Positions 38,801 through 45,631 of a DNA stretch of 64,000 bases are shown here, piece after piece (position 1 is the first letter of the stretch; every line of letters starts with the position of its first letter). The stretch is taken from positions 434,001-498,000 of the forward strand of contig JAEWUC010000007.1 of assembly GCA_023397505.1 (NCBI GenBank), given 5' to 3'. Source of the stretch: Bacteroidota bacterium. GTDB taxonomy: Bacteria > Bacteroidota > Ignavibacteria > Ignavibacteriales > Melioribacteraceae. The notes under the pieces were generated by a model. It was not told where the DNA came from. It worked only from the letters and a program-made list of their open reading frames with translations, and did no database searches. The translations under genes and the position numbers were made by a program.

Positions 38801-39407
38801 TATTGCTTCGGGTAAAAACGTAAACATACTTGTGCTCGATACCGAAGTATATTCAAATACAGGCGGACAGATGTCGAAATCAACATCGCTCGGCGCGGTT
38901 GCTAAATTTGCCGCGGCTGGTAAAACAACTGCTAAGAAAGATCTTGCGATGATGGCTATGAGTTACGGAAGCGTATATGTTGCTAAAGTAGCTATGGGCG
39001 CAAATGATGTTCAAACATTACGTGCATTCATAGAAGCCGAAGCTTATGACGGACCATCGTTAATTATCGCTTACAGCCATTGTATTGCTCACGGAATTAA
39101 TATGGCGAAAGGACTTGATTGCCAGAAAGCCGCAGTTGAATCAGGACATTTCCCGATTTTCAGATATAACCCGATGAATGCGTTGAAAGGCGAGAACCCG
39201 TTGAAACTTGACTCCAAAGCTCCGAAGATTAAACTCGAAGACTATATTTATAATGAAACGCGTTATAAGATGTTAACAAAATCTCATCCTGAACAAGCTA
39301 AATTCTTACTTGCAGAAGCTCAAAAAGAAGTTCTTAAGAAATGGAAGTTCTACGAGCAGATGGCTGAGATGAAAATGTCAGATAACGGCGAAGAAAAGAA
39401 AGACTAA
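35826..39407 (+). CDS. nifJ: Pyruvate:ferredoxin (flavodoxin) oxidoreductase
   Basis: 1193 residues, the full single-chain form. Oxidatively decarboxylates pyruvate with CoA to acetyl-CoA, reducing ferredoxin; the reverse reaction fixes CO2. The N-terminal YPITPSSPMGE block binds the substrate side of thiamine diphosphate. Two ferredoxin clusters follow: CIQCGKCAMVCP (near residue 696) and CTGCELCVEVCP (near 752), each a CxxCxxCxxxCP motif. The C-terminal domain has CSGCGETPY (near 826, third 4Fe-4S) and the ThDP/Mg motif GGDGWAYDIGYGG...DTEVYSNTGGQ. RBS ACGAGG precedes the ATG, and a sigma-54 promoter lies ~57 bp upstream. It marks an anaerobic central metabolism. The DHOD-like gene follows after a terminator. 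Confidence 0.97.
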   Translation: MERRKITIDGNEAAAHVAYRVSEVIAIYPITPSSPMGEFSDAWSAVNVKNIWGTVPNVQEMQSEGGAAGAVHGSLQAGALTTTFTASQGLFLMIPNMYKIAGELTPAVFHVTARSIAAQALSIFGDHSDVMATRQTGFGMICSNSVQEAMDTALIAHKATLESRIPFVHFFDGFRTSHEVVKIEQLNDEDIRAMIDDAKVKEFKNRAMNPDRPFIRGTAQNPDVYFQGRETVNKFYDACPDIVQNAMDEFAKITGRKYKLFDYYGAPDAKRVIIMMGSGAEAAEETVEYLSGKNEEKIGLVKVRLYRPFSVKHLLAALPKTVEKIAILDRTKEPGALGEPLYLDVVSAIAEEMNSNNPPFAKMPKMVGGRYGLSSKEFTPAMVKAVFDNLKKDEPKNHFTVGIIDDVTNTSLDVDESFVIEADSVVRCLFYGLGADGTVGANKNSIKIIGEETDNYAQGYFVYDSKKSGSTTVSHLRFGPKPIHSTYLVQSAKFVGCHTFGLLEKFNVLEQIVEGGTFLLNSPFSKEETWDKLPKKVQEQIIAKKLNFYVIDGYAVAHKTGMGSRVNTIMQTCFFAISGILPKDEAIAQIKKAIKKTYGSKGEEIVKKNFEAVDQTLENLFKIDYAKATSTIELPPIVSDKAPDYVKTTLAKIMEGKGDYVKVSEMPVDGTFPSATTQWEKRNIALDVPSWDPEVCIQCGKCAMVCPHASIRIKAYDKSLLANAPAAFKSMDAKGKEFPEGYAYTIQVAVEDCTGCELCVEVCPAKNKKETKLKALNMTPQIPIREQERANWDFFFALPEMDRKKINTGLIKSQQLQQPLFEFSGACSGCGETPYIKLLSQLFGDRAICANATGCSSIYGGNLPTTPWSQNKEGRGPAWSNSLFEDNAEFGMGMRLSVDKQNQFAKELLVKLQDKLGKEFVDSILTADQKDETGIQDQRERVAELKKKLAGIKSIDAEKLLEAADYLVKKSVWIIGGDGWAYDIGYGGLDHVIASGKNVNILVLDTEVYSNTGGQMSKSTSLGAVAKFAAAGKTTAKKDLAMMAMSYGSVYVAKVAMGANDVQTLRAFIEAEAYDGPSLIIAYSHCIAHGINMAKGLDCQKAAVESGHFPIFRYNPMNALKGENPLKLDSKAPKIKLEDYIYNETRYKMLTKSHPEQAKFLLAEAQKEVLKKWKFYEQMAEMKMSDNGEEKKD

Positions 39408-39430
39408 TTATTCCGAGTGAATATAAAATC

Positions 39431-39460
39431 TCCCGCCAAATCCGGCGGGGGATTATTTTG
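39431..39460 (+). terminator. Terminator after nifJ
   Basis: TCCCGCC and GGCGGGGGA pair around AAATCC, followed by TTATTTTG; the stem is strong, the T run modest. Confidence 0.7.
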
Positions 39461-39501
39461 AAACTTTGTTTCTAAAAATTTTAAAATAAATAGGAGCTAC
39501 A

Positions 39502-40500
39502 ATGGATTTATCAACCACATACATGGGCTTAAAGTTGAAGAACCCGATCGTTCCTTCCGCTTCGCCGTTATCTCAAAATGTTGATACGGTTAAAAAGTTG
39601 GAAGACGCCGGCGCAGCTGCCGTTGTTGTTTATTCTTTGTTCGAAGAACAAATTAACCACGAATCGGGCGAATTGAATCATTACTTATCTTATCATGCGG
39701 AAAGTTATGCCGAGGCATTGAATTATTTTCCTGAGCCGGACGAATTCAAATTAACACCTTATCAGTATCTCGATCATATCGCGAATCTTAAAAAATCAGT
39801 CAACATTCCCGTGATCGGAAGTTTGAACGGAATAAGCACAGGCGGATGGGTTCAATATGCAAAGAACATTGAACAAGCCGGTGCAGACGCTCTCGAATTA
39901 AATGTTTATTATATTCCTGCAAATGCAAAAATAAGCGGCGCAGATGTTGAAAAAATGTATGTTAATGTTTTAACCGAAATTAAAAAGAACATTAAAATTC
40001 CTGTCGCGGTAAAATTAAGTCCTTTCTTTACTTCAATGTCGAATATGGCTATTAGTTTGGATAATGCCGGTGCAGATGCTTTGGTTTTATTTAATCGTTT
40101 TTACCAGCCGGATTTTGATCTCGATAAATTGGAAGTTGTTCCTAATTTGGTTTTAAGCACAAATTGGGAAATGAGACTGCCTTTACGCTGGATAGCGATT
40201 TTATACGGACAGATTAAAGCGAGTATGGCTTTAACGAGCGGCGTTCACAATCATCTCGATGTAATTAAAAGTATGATGGCAGGCGCCGATGTTGCAATGG
40301 TTTGTTCCGAACTTTTGGTTAACGGTGTTGGAAGAGTCGGCGAAATGTTGAAAGGTATGGAACAATGGATGGAAGAAAAAGAATACACGTCGGTTCAGCA
40401 GATGAAAGGAAGCATGAGTCAAAAATCAGTTGCCGAACCTGCCGCATTCGAAAGAGCAAATTACATGAAGATGCTGCAAAGTTATAAAATGCTTTGGTAA
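39502..40500 (+). CDS. Dihydroorotate dehydrogenase-like flavoprotein (nifJ partner)
   Basis: 332 residues, a TIM-barrel of the class 1 dihydroorotate dehydrogenase superfamily: TTYMGLKLKNPIVPSASPLS at the start, IPVIGSLNG, VKLSPFF, the FMN phosphate region LTSGVHNHLDV and a final GADVAMVCSELL. The stretch where orotate-making enzymes carry the NxSCPN substrate loop reads ELNVYYIP, without the catalytic Cys or Ser, and the protein has a long C-terminal extension. It is therefore unlikely to make orotate. Genes of this subgroup are commonly found next to pyruvate:ferredoxin oxidoreductase, as here, and may serve as a flavin partner in electron transfer. RBS TAGGAG lies before the ATG. Confidence 0.85.
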   Translation: MDLSTTYMGLKLKNPIVPSASPLSQNVDTVKKLEDAGAAAVVVYSLFEEQINHESGELNHYLSYHAESYAEALNYFPEPDEFKLTPYQYLDHIANLKKSVNIPVIGSLNGISTGGWVQYAKNIEQAGADALELNVYYIPANAKISGADVEKMYVNVLTEIKKNIKIPVAVKLSPFFTSMSNMAISLDNAGADALVLFNRFYQPDFDLDKLEVVPNLVLSTNWEMRLPLRWIAILYGQIKASMALTSGVHNHLDVIKSMMAGADVAMVCSELLVNGVGRVGEMLKGMEQWMEEKEYTSVQQMKGSMSQKSVAEPAAFERANYMKMLQSYKMLW

Positions 40501-40527
40501 TATTGGTTATATTTGATTTATTTCTCA

Positions 40528-40568
40528 CCAAGCCGCCGGTAATTATTTACTTGGCGGCTTTTTTATTT
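40528..40568 (+). terminator. Terminator after the DHOD-like gene
   Basis: CCAAGCCGCC (40528-40537) pairs with GGCGGCTT (40553-40560) and the stem is followed by TTTTTATTTTA. Confidence 0.8.
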
Positions 40569-40627
40569 TAGATTTTTTTAATTTCCTTGTTATGCACTGA
40601 ATGATAATGCATATCCCTCTTGCTGTC

Positions 40628-40647
40628 ATTCCGGCGGAAGCCGGAAT
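40628..40647. repeat. Dispersed palindromic repeat
   Basis: ATTCCGGCGGAAGCCGGAAT is a palindrome (8-bp arms around GGAA) inside TGTCATTCCGGC...GGAATCC, a dispersed REP-like type known from many bacterial genomes. It lies in the 770-bp gap between 40501 and 41270, which also holds a terminator and the motif comb at 40743-41158. Confidence 0.55.
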
Positions 40648-40742
40648 CCAACACCAATTTTTTCTAGATGCCGCCTTCTTCAGCTATTGGGTTATTATCT
40701 AAAAAAAATAAATTCAAAATAAAAGGTCGCTAAGACTATTCA

Positions 40743-41158
40743 GGATTGAAAACATTTCTCAATAAAAATATTCTATACAAAAGGGAACTATCCTTTTTCA
40801 AAATAGTTTACTTTCAATCTACTTAATAATAATGATTTCAAATTAGTTCTTACGCGGTTAATTATTAATTAAGAAAAATATGCCGGGTATTTCGATTAGA
40901 AAGCCGGTAGATAAGTACCGGAACTTGGTATTTAAACAATGTAAATCGGTTTTAAAATGTTAACGATTGGATTTAATGATCATTAAAGGGGTCTTACTAT
41001 TCTGAAAACGGTTTTGTGTTAGTCATAATTGGTTTTTGAAATATTGCAGTAGGTTCTAAAAAAAATATAATCGGTTTTTAATAAGTAAAGTTGGTTTTTG
41101 GTTACTTTTTATATTGTTTTAGAAAATAAAAATGGTTCTTATTAAAATTTATAGTTTT
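40743..41158. repeat. Phased comb of GGTTTT-type motifs, period ~20.6 bp
   Basis: In AT-rich DNA the motif GGTTTT, or variants GGTTCT, GGTATT, GGATTT, GGTCTT and AGTTTT, starts at 40886, 40906, 40927, 40948, 40969, 40990, 41010, 41031, 41052, 41073, 41093, 41115, 41134 and 41153. Intervals are 19-22 bp, mean about 20.6, or two helical turns. All copies have the same orientation. Nearly every GG in 40880-41160 is in phase; exceptions are the pairs at 40920 and 41100. Weaker in-phase copies at 40743, 40783, 40805 and 40845 may extend it to the left. The DNA between the motifs is not conserved, so it is not an ordinary tandem repeat or CRISPR array. It ends about 110 bp before an AbrB/PIN toxin-antitoxin operon. 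Confidence 0.7.
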
Positions 41159-41270
41159 TATTGGATTACGTCCGAAATATTGTAAATGAATTATCGATAA
41201 GTTTCATAGATAGTAATTGATAAGTCAAATTAATATCGATATATTATTGTAATACAAAATGGAGTACACG

Positions 41271-41477
41271 ATGACTATTGTAAAAATATCACCCAAATAT
41301 CAAATTGTAATACCAAAGGAAATTCGTAATAAATTAAAGTTAAAGCCCGGTCAAAAAATGCAGATTCTTCAACTTGGAGAAAGGATAGAATTTATTCTCT
41401 TAAAAGATATTAAAGAAGCGCGCGGATATTTAAAAGGAATTGATACAAATATTACACGAGAAGGGGATAGATTATGA
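41271..41477 (+). CDS. AbrB/MazE-family antitoxin
   Basis: 68 residues from ATG 41271; the GGAG of the upstream ATGGAG is the ribosome binding site for this start, so the earlier in-frame ATG at 41259 is unlikely. The sequence MTIVKISPKYQIVIPKEIRNKLKLKPGQKM is a classic SpoVT-AbrB swapped-hairpin DNA-binding domain, followed by an acidic/basic tail for toxin binding. It should neutralise the PIN toxin encoded next (overlap of four bases, ATGA) and repress its own operon. The promoter must lie in 41160-41258, just after the phased motif comb. Confidence 0.85.
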   Translation: MTIVKISPKYQIVIPKEIRNKLKLKPGQKMQILQLGERIEFILLKDIKEARGYLKGIDTNITREGDRL

Positions 41478-41848
41478 ATTTAATCGATTCATCAGGTTGG
41501 CTTGAGTATCTTACAGACGGTAAGAATGCAAAATATTTTGCACCGGTTATAGAAAATACAAATGAATTAATAGTATCAGTAATAAATATTTATGAAATAT
41601 ATAAGAAAGTATTATTGGAAAAAGATGAAAACACGGCTGTACAAATTGTAGGTCTAATGCAACAAGCTAAGGTCGTTGATGTAACGCCATTAATAGCTAT
41701 TGAAGCGGCAAAATACAGTCGTGCATATAAAATACCAATGGCCGATAGCATTATTTACGCAACAGCAAGAGTGAATGATTCAACCATATGGACGCAAGAT
41801 ATTGATTTCAAAGATTTAGACGGGGTAAAATATTACAGAAAATCTTAA
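41474..41848 (+). CDS. PIN-domain (VapC-like) ribonuclease toxin
   Basis: 124 residues with the PIN acidic residues in place: Asp5 (NLIDSSGWLEY), Glu41 (IYEIYKK), Asp91 (PMADSIIYA) and Asp109 (TQDIDF). VapC toxins use these to bind Mg2+ and cut specific tRNA or rRNA sites. The start codon overlaps the antitoxin stop, as usual for such pairs. All catalytic residues are present, so the toxin is probably active. The target RNA cannot be told from sequence. Confidence 0.87.
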   Translation: MNLIDSSGWLEYLTDGKNAKYFAPVIENTNELIVSVINIYEIYKKVLLEKDENTAVQIVGLMQQAKVVDVTPLIAIEAAKYSRAYKIPMADSIIYATARVNDSTIWTQDIDFKDLDGVKYYRKS

Positions 41849-41867
41849 TATGGTTGAAGCAAAATCG

Positions 41868-41880
41868 AACCGGGTGTAAC
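41868..41880 (+). repeat. Left arm of a 13-bp inverted repeat
   Basis: AACCGGGTGTAAC here is repeated in exact inversion (GTTACACCCGGTT) at 42682-42694. The two arms enclose the 232-residue gene at 41969. No target duplication is visible outside the arms. Confidence 0.45.
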
Positions 41881-41968
41881 AAAGAATAAATTCCAATTTC
41901 TTATTCTCCTTATTAAAAAATTCCGGTAGGAAAGCCGGGAGAAAAAATAAAATTAAGGAGGTTGAATT

Positions 41969-42667
41969 GTGAACACACATGAAAAAAATAAGTATGAAAT
42001 GCTTGAAGCGGTTTACGGTTTCTATGAAAATGAAAAAGAAAATCTTGTTCAATTGCCGGCCGCTTCGGCAGCTTTTTCCGAAATTAATCTAATTGTAAAA
42101 GAAATAGCACTGAATGAAAAAATCATTCAAGAAGGTACAAAAGGTAAGATAATATCACGGAATGATTCCCAAGCAGAATTGATTAAGATTGCATTGGTGA
42201 TAGCCGGTGCAATTTACGGGTATGCTGCCGAAAAGAATAATTCCGAGTTATTAAATTTTGCCGATATTAATACTAAAACGGTAAGTAAACTGCGAAATTC
42301 CGAAGTACCGATATTCGTTGAAAAAATAATTGAGAAAGCAGATGAACTAGGCGACGAACTAATTCCTTTCGGTATAACAGCCGATAAAAGAAATTCCGTC
42401 CGGACTCTTCTTAAAGATTATTCCGATAAATATGCCGTTGTAAGCGCGGGCAAGGTTACCAAAAAATCCGCCGGCGAAACTATTGAAATGCTGCTGAAAA
42501 AAGCCGACGCCAAAGTTAAGGTGCTTGATAAATTGATGATAGGGTTTAAGGATTCGAATTCACAGCTATATTCAAAATATTCATCTGCCAGAGTTATTTA
42601 TGATAAAGCAGGTAAACACAAAATACCCGCGGAAAATGTTCCGCAGACTGAAACCACTACTGCATAA
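41969..42667 (+). CDS. Conserved-looking hypothetical helical protein
   Basis: 232 residues from GTG 41969, with a perfect AAGGAGG eight bases upstream. It appears all-helical and cytoplasmic, without signal peptide or Cys. The middle AELIKIALVIAGAIYGYAAE is moderately hydrophobic; the rest is rich in Lys, Glu and Ala (for example EKIIEKADELGDELIPFG and SAGETIEMLLKKADAKVKVLDKLM). I do not recognise a family. It lies between the toxin-antitoxin pair and a cluster of palindromic repeats, and is enclosed by a 13-bp inverted repeat, so it may be part of a small mobile unit. Confidence 0.7.
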   Translation: MNTHEKNKYEMLEAVYGFYENEKENLVQLPAASAAFSEINLIVKEIALNEKIIQEGTKGKIISRNDSQAELIKIALVIAGAIYGYAAEKNNSELLNFADINTKTVSKLRNSEVPIFVEKIIEKADELGDELIPFGITADKRNSVRTLLKDYSDKYAVVSAGKVTKKSAGETIEMLLKKADAKVKVLDKLMIGFKDSNSQLYSKYSSARVIYDKAGKHKIPAENVPQTETTTA

Positions 42668-42681
42668 TTATTAATTAAACG

Positions 42682-42694
42682 GTTACACCCGGTT
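42682..42694 (-). repeat. Right arm of a 13-bp inverted repeat
   Basis: GTTACACCCGGTT is the exact reverse complement of 41868-41880, 15 bp after the stop codon of the enclosed gene. Confidence 0.45.
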
Positions 42695-42748
42695 ATTATT
42701 AATTATAAAGTATGTTGAGCAAACACAATTAAGTTTATGCATATAAAC

Positions 42749-42992
42749 GCCGGCCTTTAGGTCGGCAGATAAATATATAAACACAAGACGGCTTCAGCCG
42801 CATTGAGGATTTGAATGGGGCTAAAGCCCGATTGGTTCTTTTTTGTGTTCAGCGAGCTAAAGCTCGCTGTTATAGAATTAAAGCGGCAGCATATTTTCGG
42901 AAATAAGAATAATTACTAACGCTGACCTTCAGGTCGGCGGACATATATAAAGTATATAATATGGCTTTTCCAAAGGAATCCTTCGGATAGCC
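42749..42992. repeat. Cluster of six REP-like palindromes
   Basis: Palindromes: GCCGGCCTTTAGGTCGGC (42749-42766), CGGCTTCAGCCG (42789-42800), GGGGCTAAAGCCC (42817-42829), AGCGAGCTAAAGCTCGCT (42851-42868), GCTGACCTTCAGGTCGGC (42921-42938) and a 30-bp imperfect one (42963-42992, arms GGCT/AGCC with CCAAAGGA/TCCTTCGG). They resemble REP elements mobilised by RAYT-type transposases in Bacteroidota; no such transposase is in the window. They occupy much of the 692-bp gap 42668-43359, which otherwise holds a 51-bp repeat and a gene remnant. Confidence 0.7.
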
Positions 42993-43020
42993 AAATTTTA
43001 TGGGGACTGAAATCAAATCA

Positions 43021-43071
43021 ATTTCTTTATGCAATTTTCTAATCTATTCATATATTGTAAACAAATTTCCG
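43021..43071 (+). repeat. 51-bp direct repeat, copy A (left flank of the cassette region)
   Basis: Starts ATTTCTTTATGCAATTTTCT. It matches 49488-49538 at 43 of 51 positions without gaps. The two copies bracket the whole cassette array. Confidence 0.6.
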
Positions 43072-43117
43072 TCACTCTAAATACATCTAAATGAAAACAG
43101 AAGAAGAGGATTAAGTT

Positions 43118-43239
43118 GTGGGAAAGTTGATGAAGAATTATAAATCATACATTTCAGATTTAAAGACCGTCTTGAAGCCAATGCAAGAGAGAAACTTTAG
43201 GAGTGGTCTTTAACTGAAAAGGTGGTAAAATATGTGTAA
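43118..43239 (+). pseudogene. Short frameshifted gene remnant
   Basis: A GTG start with GAGG at good spacing opens an ORF of 31 codons (starts VGKLMKNYKSYISDLKTVL, stop at 43211). The reading continues plausibly in another frame as WSLTEKVVKYV to a stop at 43237. This looks like the decayed start of a small gene. Product not recognised. Confidence 0.3.
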
Positions 43240-43359
43240 AACCGGAATAAAATGGAAACATTGTTTTCAGAAATTGAAAGTAATGAAAATAATTTAACAG
43301 CATAACATATTGTACTTTCAGTTGGACGGTTCAGTATAAGTGTATGCTAGGCAAATCAA

Positions 43360-44280
43360 ATGAAGATGATATTTAAAATAGTATTAATCTATTTGGCGGT
43401 TACGAATATTGCCTTCGGTCAAGGTGTTCTAAAAGTGACGACCGATAAATCAACTTATGGTTATGGTGATTCCATTGAAGTCAGAGTTACATTGACAAAT
43501 AATACTAATGCACCATTTACAATTTATCGTAGCTCTTCATGTGTTGCGATGATAAAATTTAATGATGTTCGCTTTCAAACAATGTGCACTGCCGATCAGC
43601 ATGAATTCAATTTTTCTGTTGGGATGTCAATGACTTGGATTTGGAAACTTGATCCCCAAGAACTTGGTATTCCTGATCAAGAAGGACAACAAAAAATTGT
43701 TGGTTTATGTTATCCATTGCGAGATTCGATTTTTATCAATGCTCCAAAATATCGAGGTGGAATAGTTGCGGTTGGTATTCAAGATAGCATATCAGAAAGT
43801 GTATATAAAAATTTAAGAGATAGTATAAACGCAACACTTATTGAGAGATGGGGTTCTCCATTAGTTGTAGAATATTGGCGGATAGCTAACCTTTCGATAG
43901 ATAGTCTTATTGAAAAATATTCCAAAGATTACAGATTAAGATGGATTGAAGCCATAAGACCATTACAGTTTTCTAAACAGATTGTGACAGCGATTGATAA
44001 TCATAGAGAACTTCCGTCAGAATATTCGTTATCACAGAATTATCCTAACCCATTCAATCCATTTACGAAAATAAAATATGATTTACCTAAAAGTAGTTAT
44101 GTAAAAATGATAATATATGATAATCTTGGAAGAACAATCAAAGTTCTTATAAATGAGTTCAAGAATGCTGGATCATATGAAATAAACTTAGATGCAATAA
44201 ATCTTTCGAGCGGAGTTTATTATTATAGAATCCAAGCTGGTGAATATTCGTCAACTAAAAAACTCATTTTAGTAAAATAA
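43360..44280 (+). CDS. Cassette 1: secreted BsuPI-like domain protein with T9SS sorting domain
   Basis: 306 residues. A signal peptide (MKMIFKIVLIYLAVTNIAFG|Q) is followed by a beta-sandwich of about 95 residues, starting KVTTDKSTYGYGDSIEVRVTL, that resembles BsuPI-type intracellular protease inhibitor or Ig-like domains. The C-terminal ~85 residues are a type IX sorting domain (YSLSQNYPNPFNPFTKIKYD ... KKLILVK). The start codon lies four bases after the first core box of the cassette and the stop two bases before the closing one, so the gene fills the cassette. It is therefore a mobile gene for a surface-exported protein adapted to a T9SS host. Function is unknown. Confidence 0.75.
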   Translation: MKMIFKIVLIYLAVTNIAFGQGVLKVTTDKSTYGYGDSIEVRVTLTNNTNAPFTIYRSSSCVAMIKFNDVRFQTMCTADQHEFNFSVGMSMTWIWKLDPQELGIPDQEGQQKIVGLCYPLRDSIFINAPKYRGGIVAVGIQDSISESVYKNLRDSINATLIERWGSPLVVEYWRIANLSIDSLIEKYSKDYRLRWIEAIRPLQFSKQIVTAIDNHRELPSEYSLSQNYPNPFNPFTKIKYDLPKSSYVKMIIYDNLGRTIKVLINEFKNAGSYEINLDAINLSSGVYYYRIQAGEYSSTKKLILVK

Positions 44281-44281
44281 T

Positions 44282-44474
44282 ATTTGCCTAACCCGCAAAT
44301 CAAAGCGGCTGCTTTAAAGTTTGCGACATTGTGTAAGTTGTTGGGTTGAATTGTCATAGCGAATTGCTTTTTGAGGTTAGTGAATAAAACGAATTAATAA
44401 ATAATTATTGGCATAGCTTATAAGTTCTGCATTGTAGTTTTGGGCAGCGCTTTATTTGCAATGCCGTTATGTGC
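44282..44474 (+). repeat. attC-like junction between cassettes 1 and 2
   Basis: Opens with GCCTAAC (44286-44292) and an immediate hairpin (CGCAAA 44294-44299 / TTTGCG 44320-44325, inner AAAGC/GCTTT). It closes with GCATTGTAGTTTTGGGCAGC, a hairpin GCATTG/CAATGC (44429-44434, 44459-44464), and GTTATGTGC (44466-44474). At about 190 bp it is long for an attC site. Confidence 0.45.
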
Positions 44475-44538
44475 TTACTAATTACTTGATTTTTACGATC
44501 GAAATATATGTATCGAAAACAATTAGAGAAGGTTTTCA

Positions 44539-45624
44539 ATGATTGCTAAATTAAAAGAAGATTATATCGACAAATATTGTTCCGATAAGAAGTACACAAT
44601 CAAGAAAACAAAAAAACAAGGTCATATGAGAATTGATGTGTCGAATTTGAGGGAGCGCATAAACCTTACTTTATACGAAACGGGCTCGCTGGTGGTTGGG
44701 GGAAGTCCAACACTTCCATTAAAGAATGAGTTTGAAGACTTAAAAAAACAAATTGAGGAATCACCAGAACTACTTGATGGCTTGAAACAACAAAAGGTTA
44801 AATCTGTTGGTAGTAAATACAATATTCTATTAGAAGAAGTAAGAAATCAAATCAAGAATCACTATAACGAAATCACCCACTCTATTGAAATTATTGATAC
44901 TCCAACACCTAGTGAAGAATACAGAGCAAAACTAACTCAAGAAAAATATTCTTTATCAATAACACAATACAAAAATGGGACTTTATTTCTACAAGGTAAA
45001 GAGGATTTACTTTATCATCAAACATGTGATTTAATTGAAAGAATTGCTACTCCCTCTGATCATGAAGTTATTGTTAGATTTATAGCGAGTAATGAAGAAG
45101 CAATTGAAAACTTCTCGATAAAATATACCCCTAAATTAACAGAACAAGCAGAAACTGTTATTAAAAAATACATGCCAGATATCTATAATTTTTTAAATAT
45201 ACACGACTTAAAATGGTTGATTGCATCAGAATCTTTGAGAATAATCAACATTCCATTACCTGAATTCTCACCAATTGTAATGCCTGCATCAAAAGCTTTC
45301 GAAGGGTTTATAAAAAAATTATTAATTACAATTGGTTTTTATCCCCCCAATCATTTTAATAGCAAATCTTCGTCATTTTCGTATTTAAACGACCGTAATC
45401 ATGCTGAAAGGAAAAAACTAGAAACTGTTGAATCACATGCTGGAACGTATTTAGATAAAATTGGTGTGTGTTTAGATACTAATAGAAATTTTATGATGCA
45501 TAGTGATGGAAGTGTTATAACTAAAATTGACAAATATGATGAGGCTACTAATAAATTAGATAAGATATATGAAGATATGCGAGATATCTACAACTATTTT
45601 AAATGTTCTGGATTCATTTTATAG
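44539..45624 (+). CDS. Cassette 2: RnlA-family HEPN ribonuclease toxin
   Basis: 361 residues, cytoplasmic. Two related modules come first: about 18-70, with INLTLYETGSLVVGGSP, and about 110-170, with YSLSITQYKNGTLFLQGK. Both have the strand pattern of the TBP-like domains of RnlA and of RNase HIII. The C-terminal all-helical domain (about 195-361) is HEPN-like. SKAFEGFIKKLL contains Glu255, and NRNFMMHSD gives the RNase motif R316-x4-H321. From memory, E. coli RnlA uses Glu258, Arg318 and His323, a very similar layout. RnlA is a phage-activated mRNA endonuclease held by RnlB. No RnlB-like protein is seen; instead an RNase HIII gene starts 7 bp after the stop. AAGG precedes the ATG. Activity is inferred from motifs. 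Confidence 0.8.
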   Translation: MIAKLKEDYIDKYCSDKKYTIKKTKKQGHMRIDVSNLRERINLTLYETGSLVVGGSPTLPLKNEFEDLKKQIEESPELLDGLKQQKVKSVGSKYNILLEEVRNQIKNHYNEITHSIEIIDTPTPSEEYRAKLTQEKYSLSITQYKNGTLFLQGKEDLLYHQTCDLIERIATPSDHEVIVRFIASNEEAIENFSIKYTPKLTEQAETVIKKYMPDIYNFLNIHDLKWLIASESLRIINIPLPEFSPIVMPASKAFEGFIKKLLITIGFYPPNHFNSKSSSFSYLNDRNHAERKKLETVESHAGTYLDKIGVCLDTNRNFMMHSDGSVITKIDKYDEATNKLDKIYEDMRDIYNYFKCSGFIL

Positions 45625-45631
45625 AATATAA

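Noticed and set aside
40743..41158. CRISPR array or iteron-type tandem repeat
   Set aside because: Only about six bases recur per ~20.6-bp period, too short for a CRISPR repeat, and no cas or rep gene is nearby; kept as an unexplained phased comb.
41868..42694. A further integron cassette around the 232-residue gene
   Set aside because: The 13-bp boxes have the wrong order (AAC-ending box first, GTT-starting box second) for a cassette, and no attC-like structure adjoins them.
42749..42992. CRISPR-like series of repeats
   Set aside because: The palindromes differ in sequence and spacing, so they are REP-like elements rather than identical repeats with spacers.
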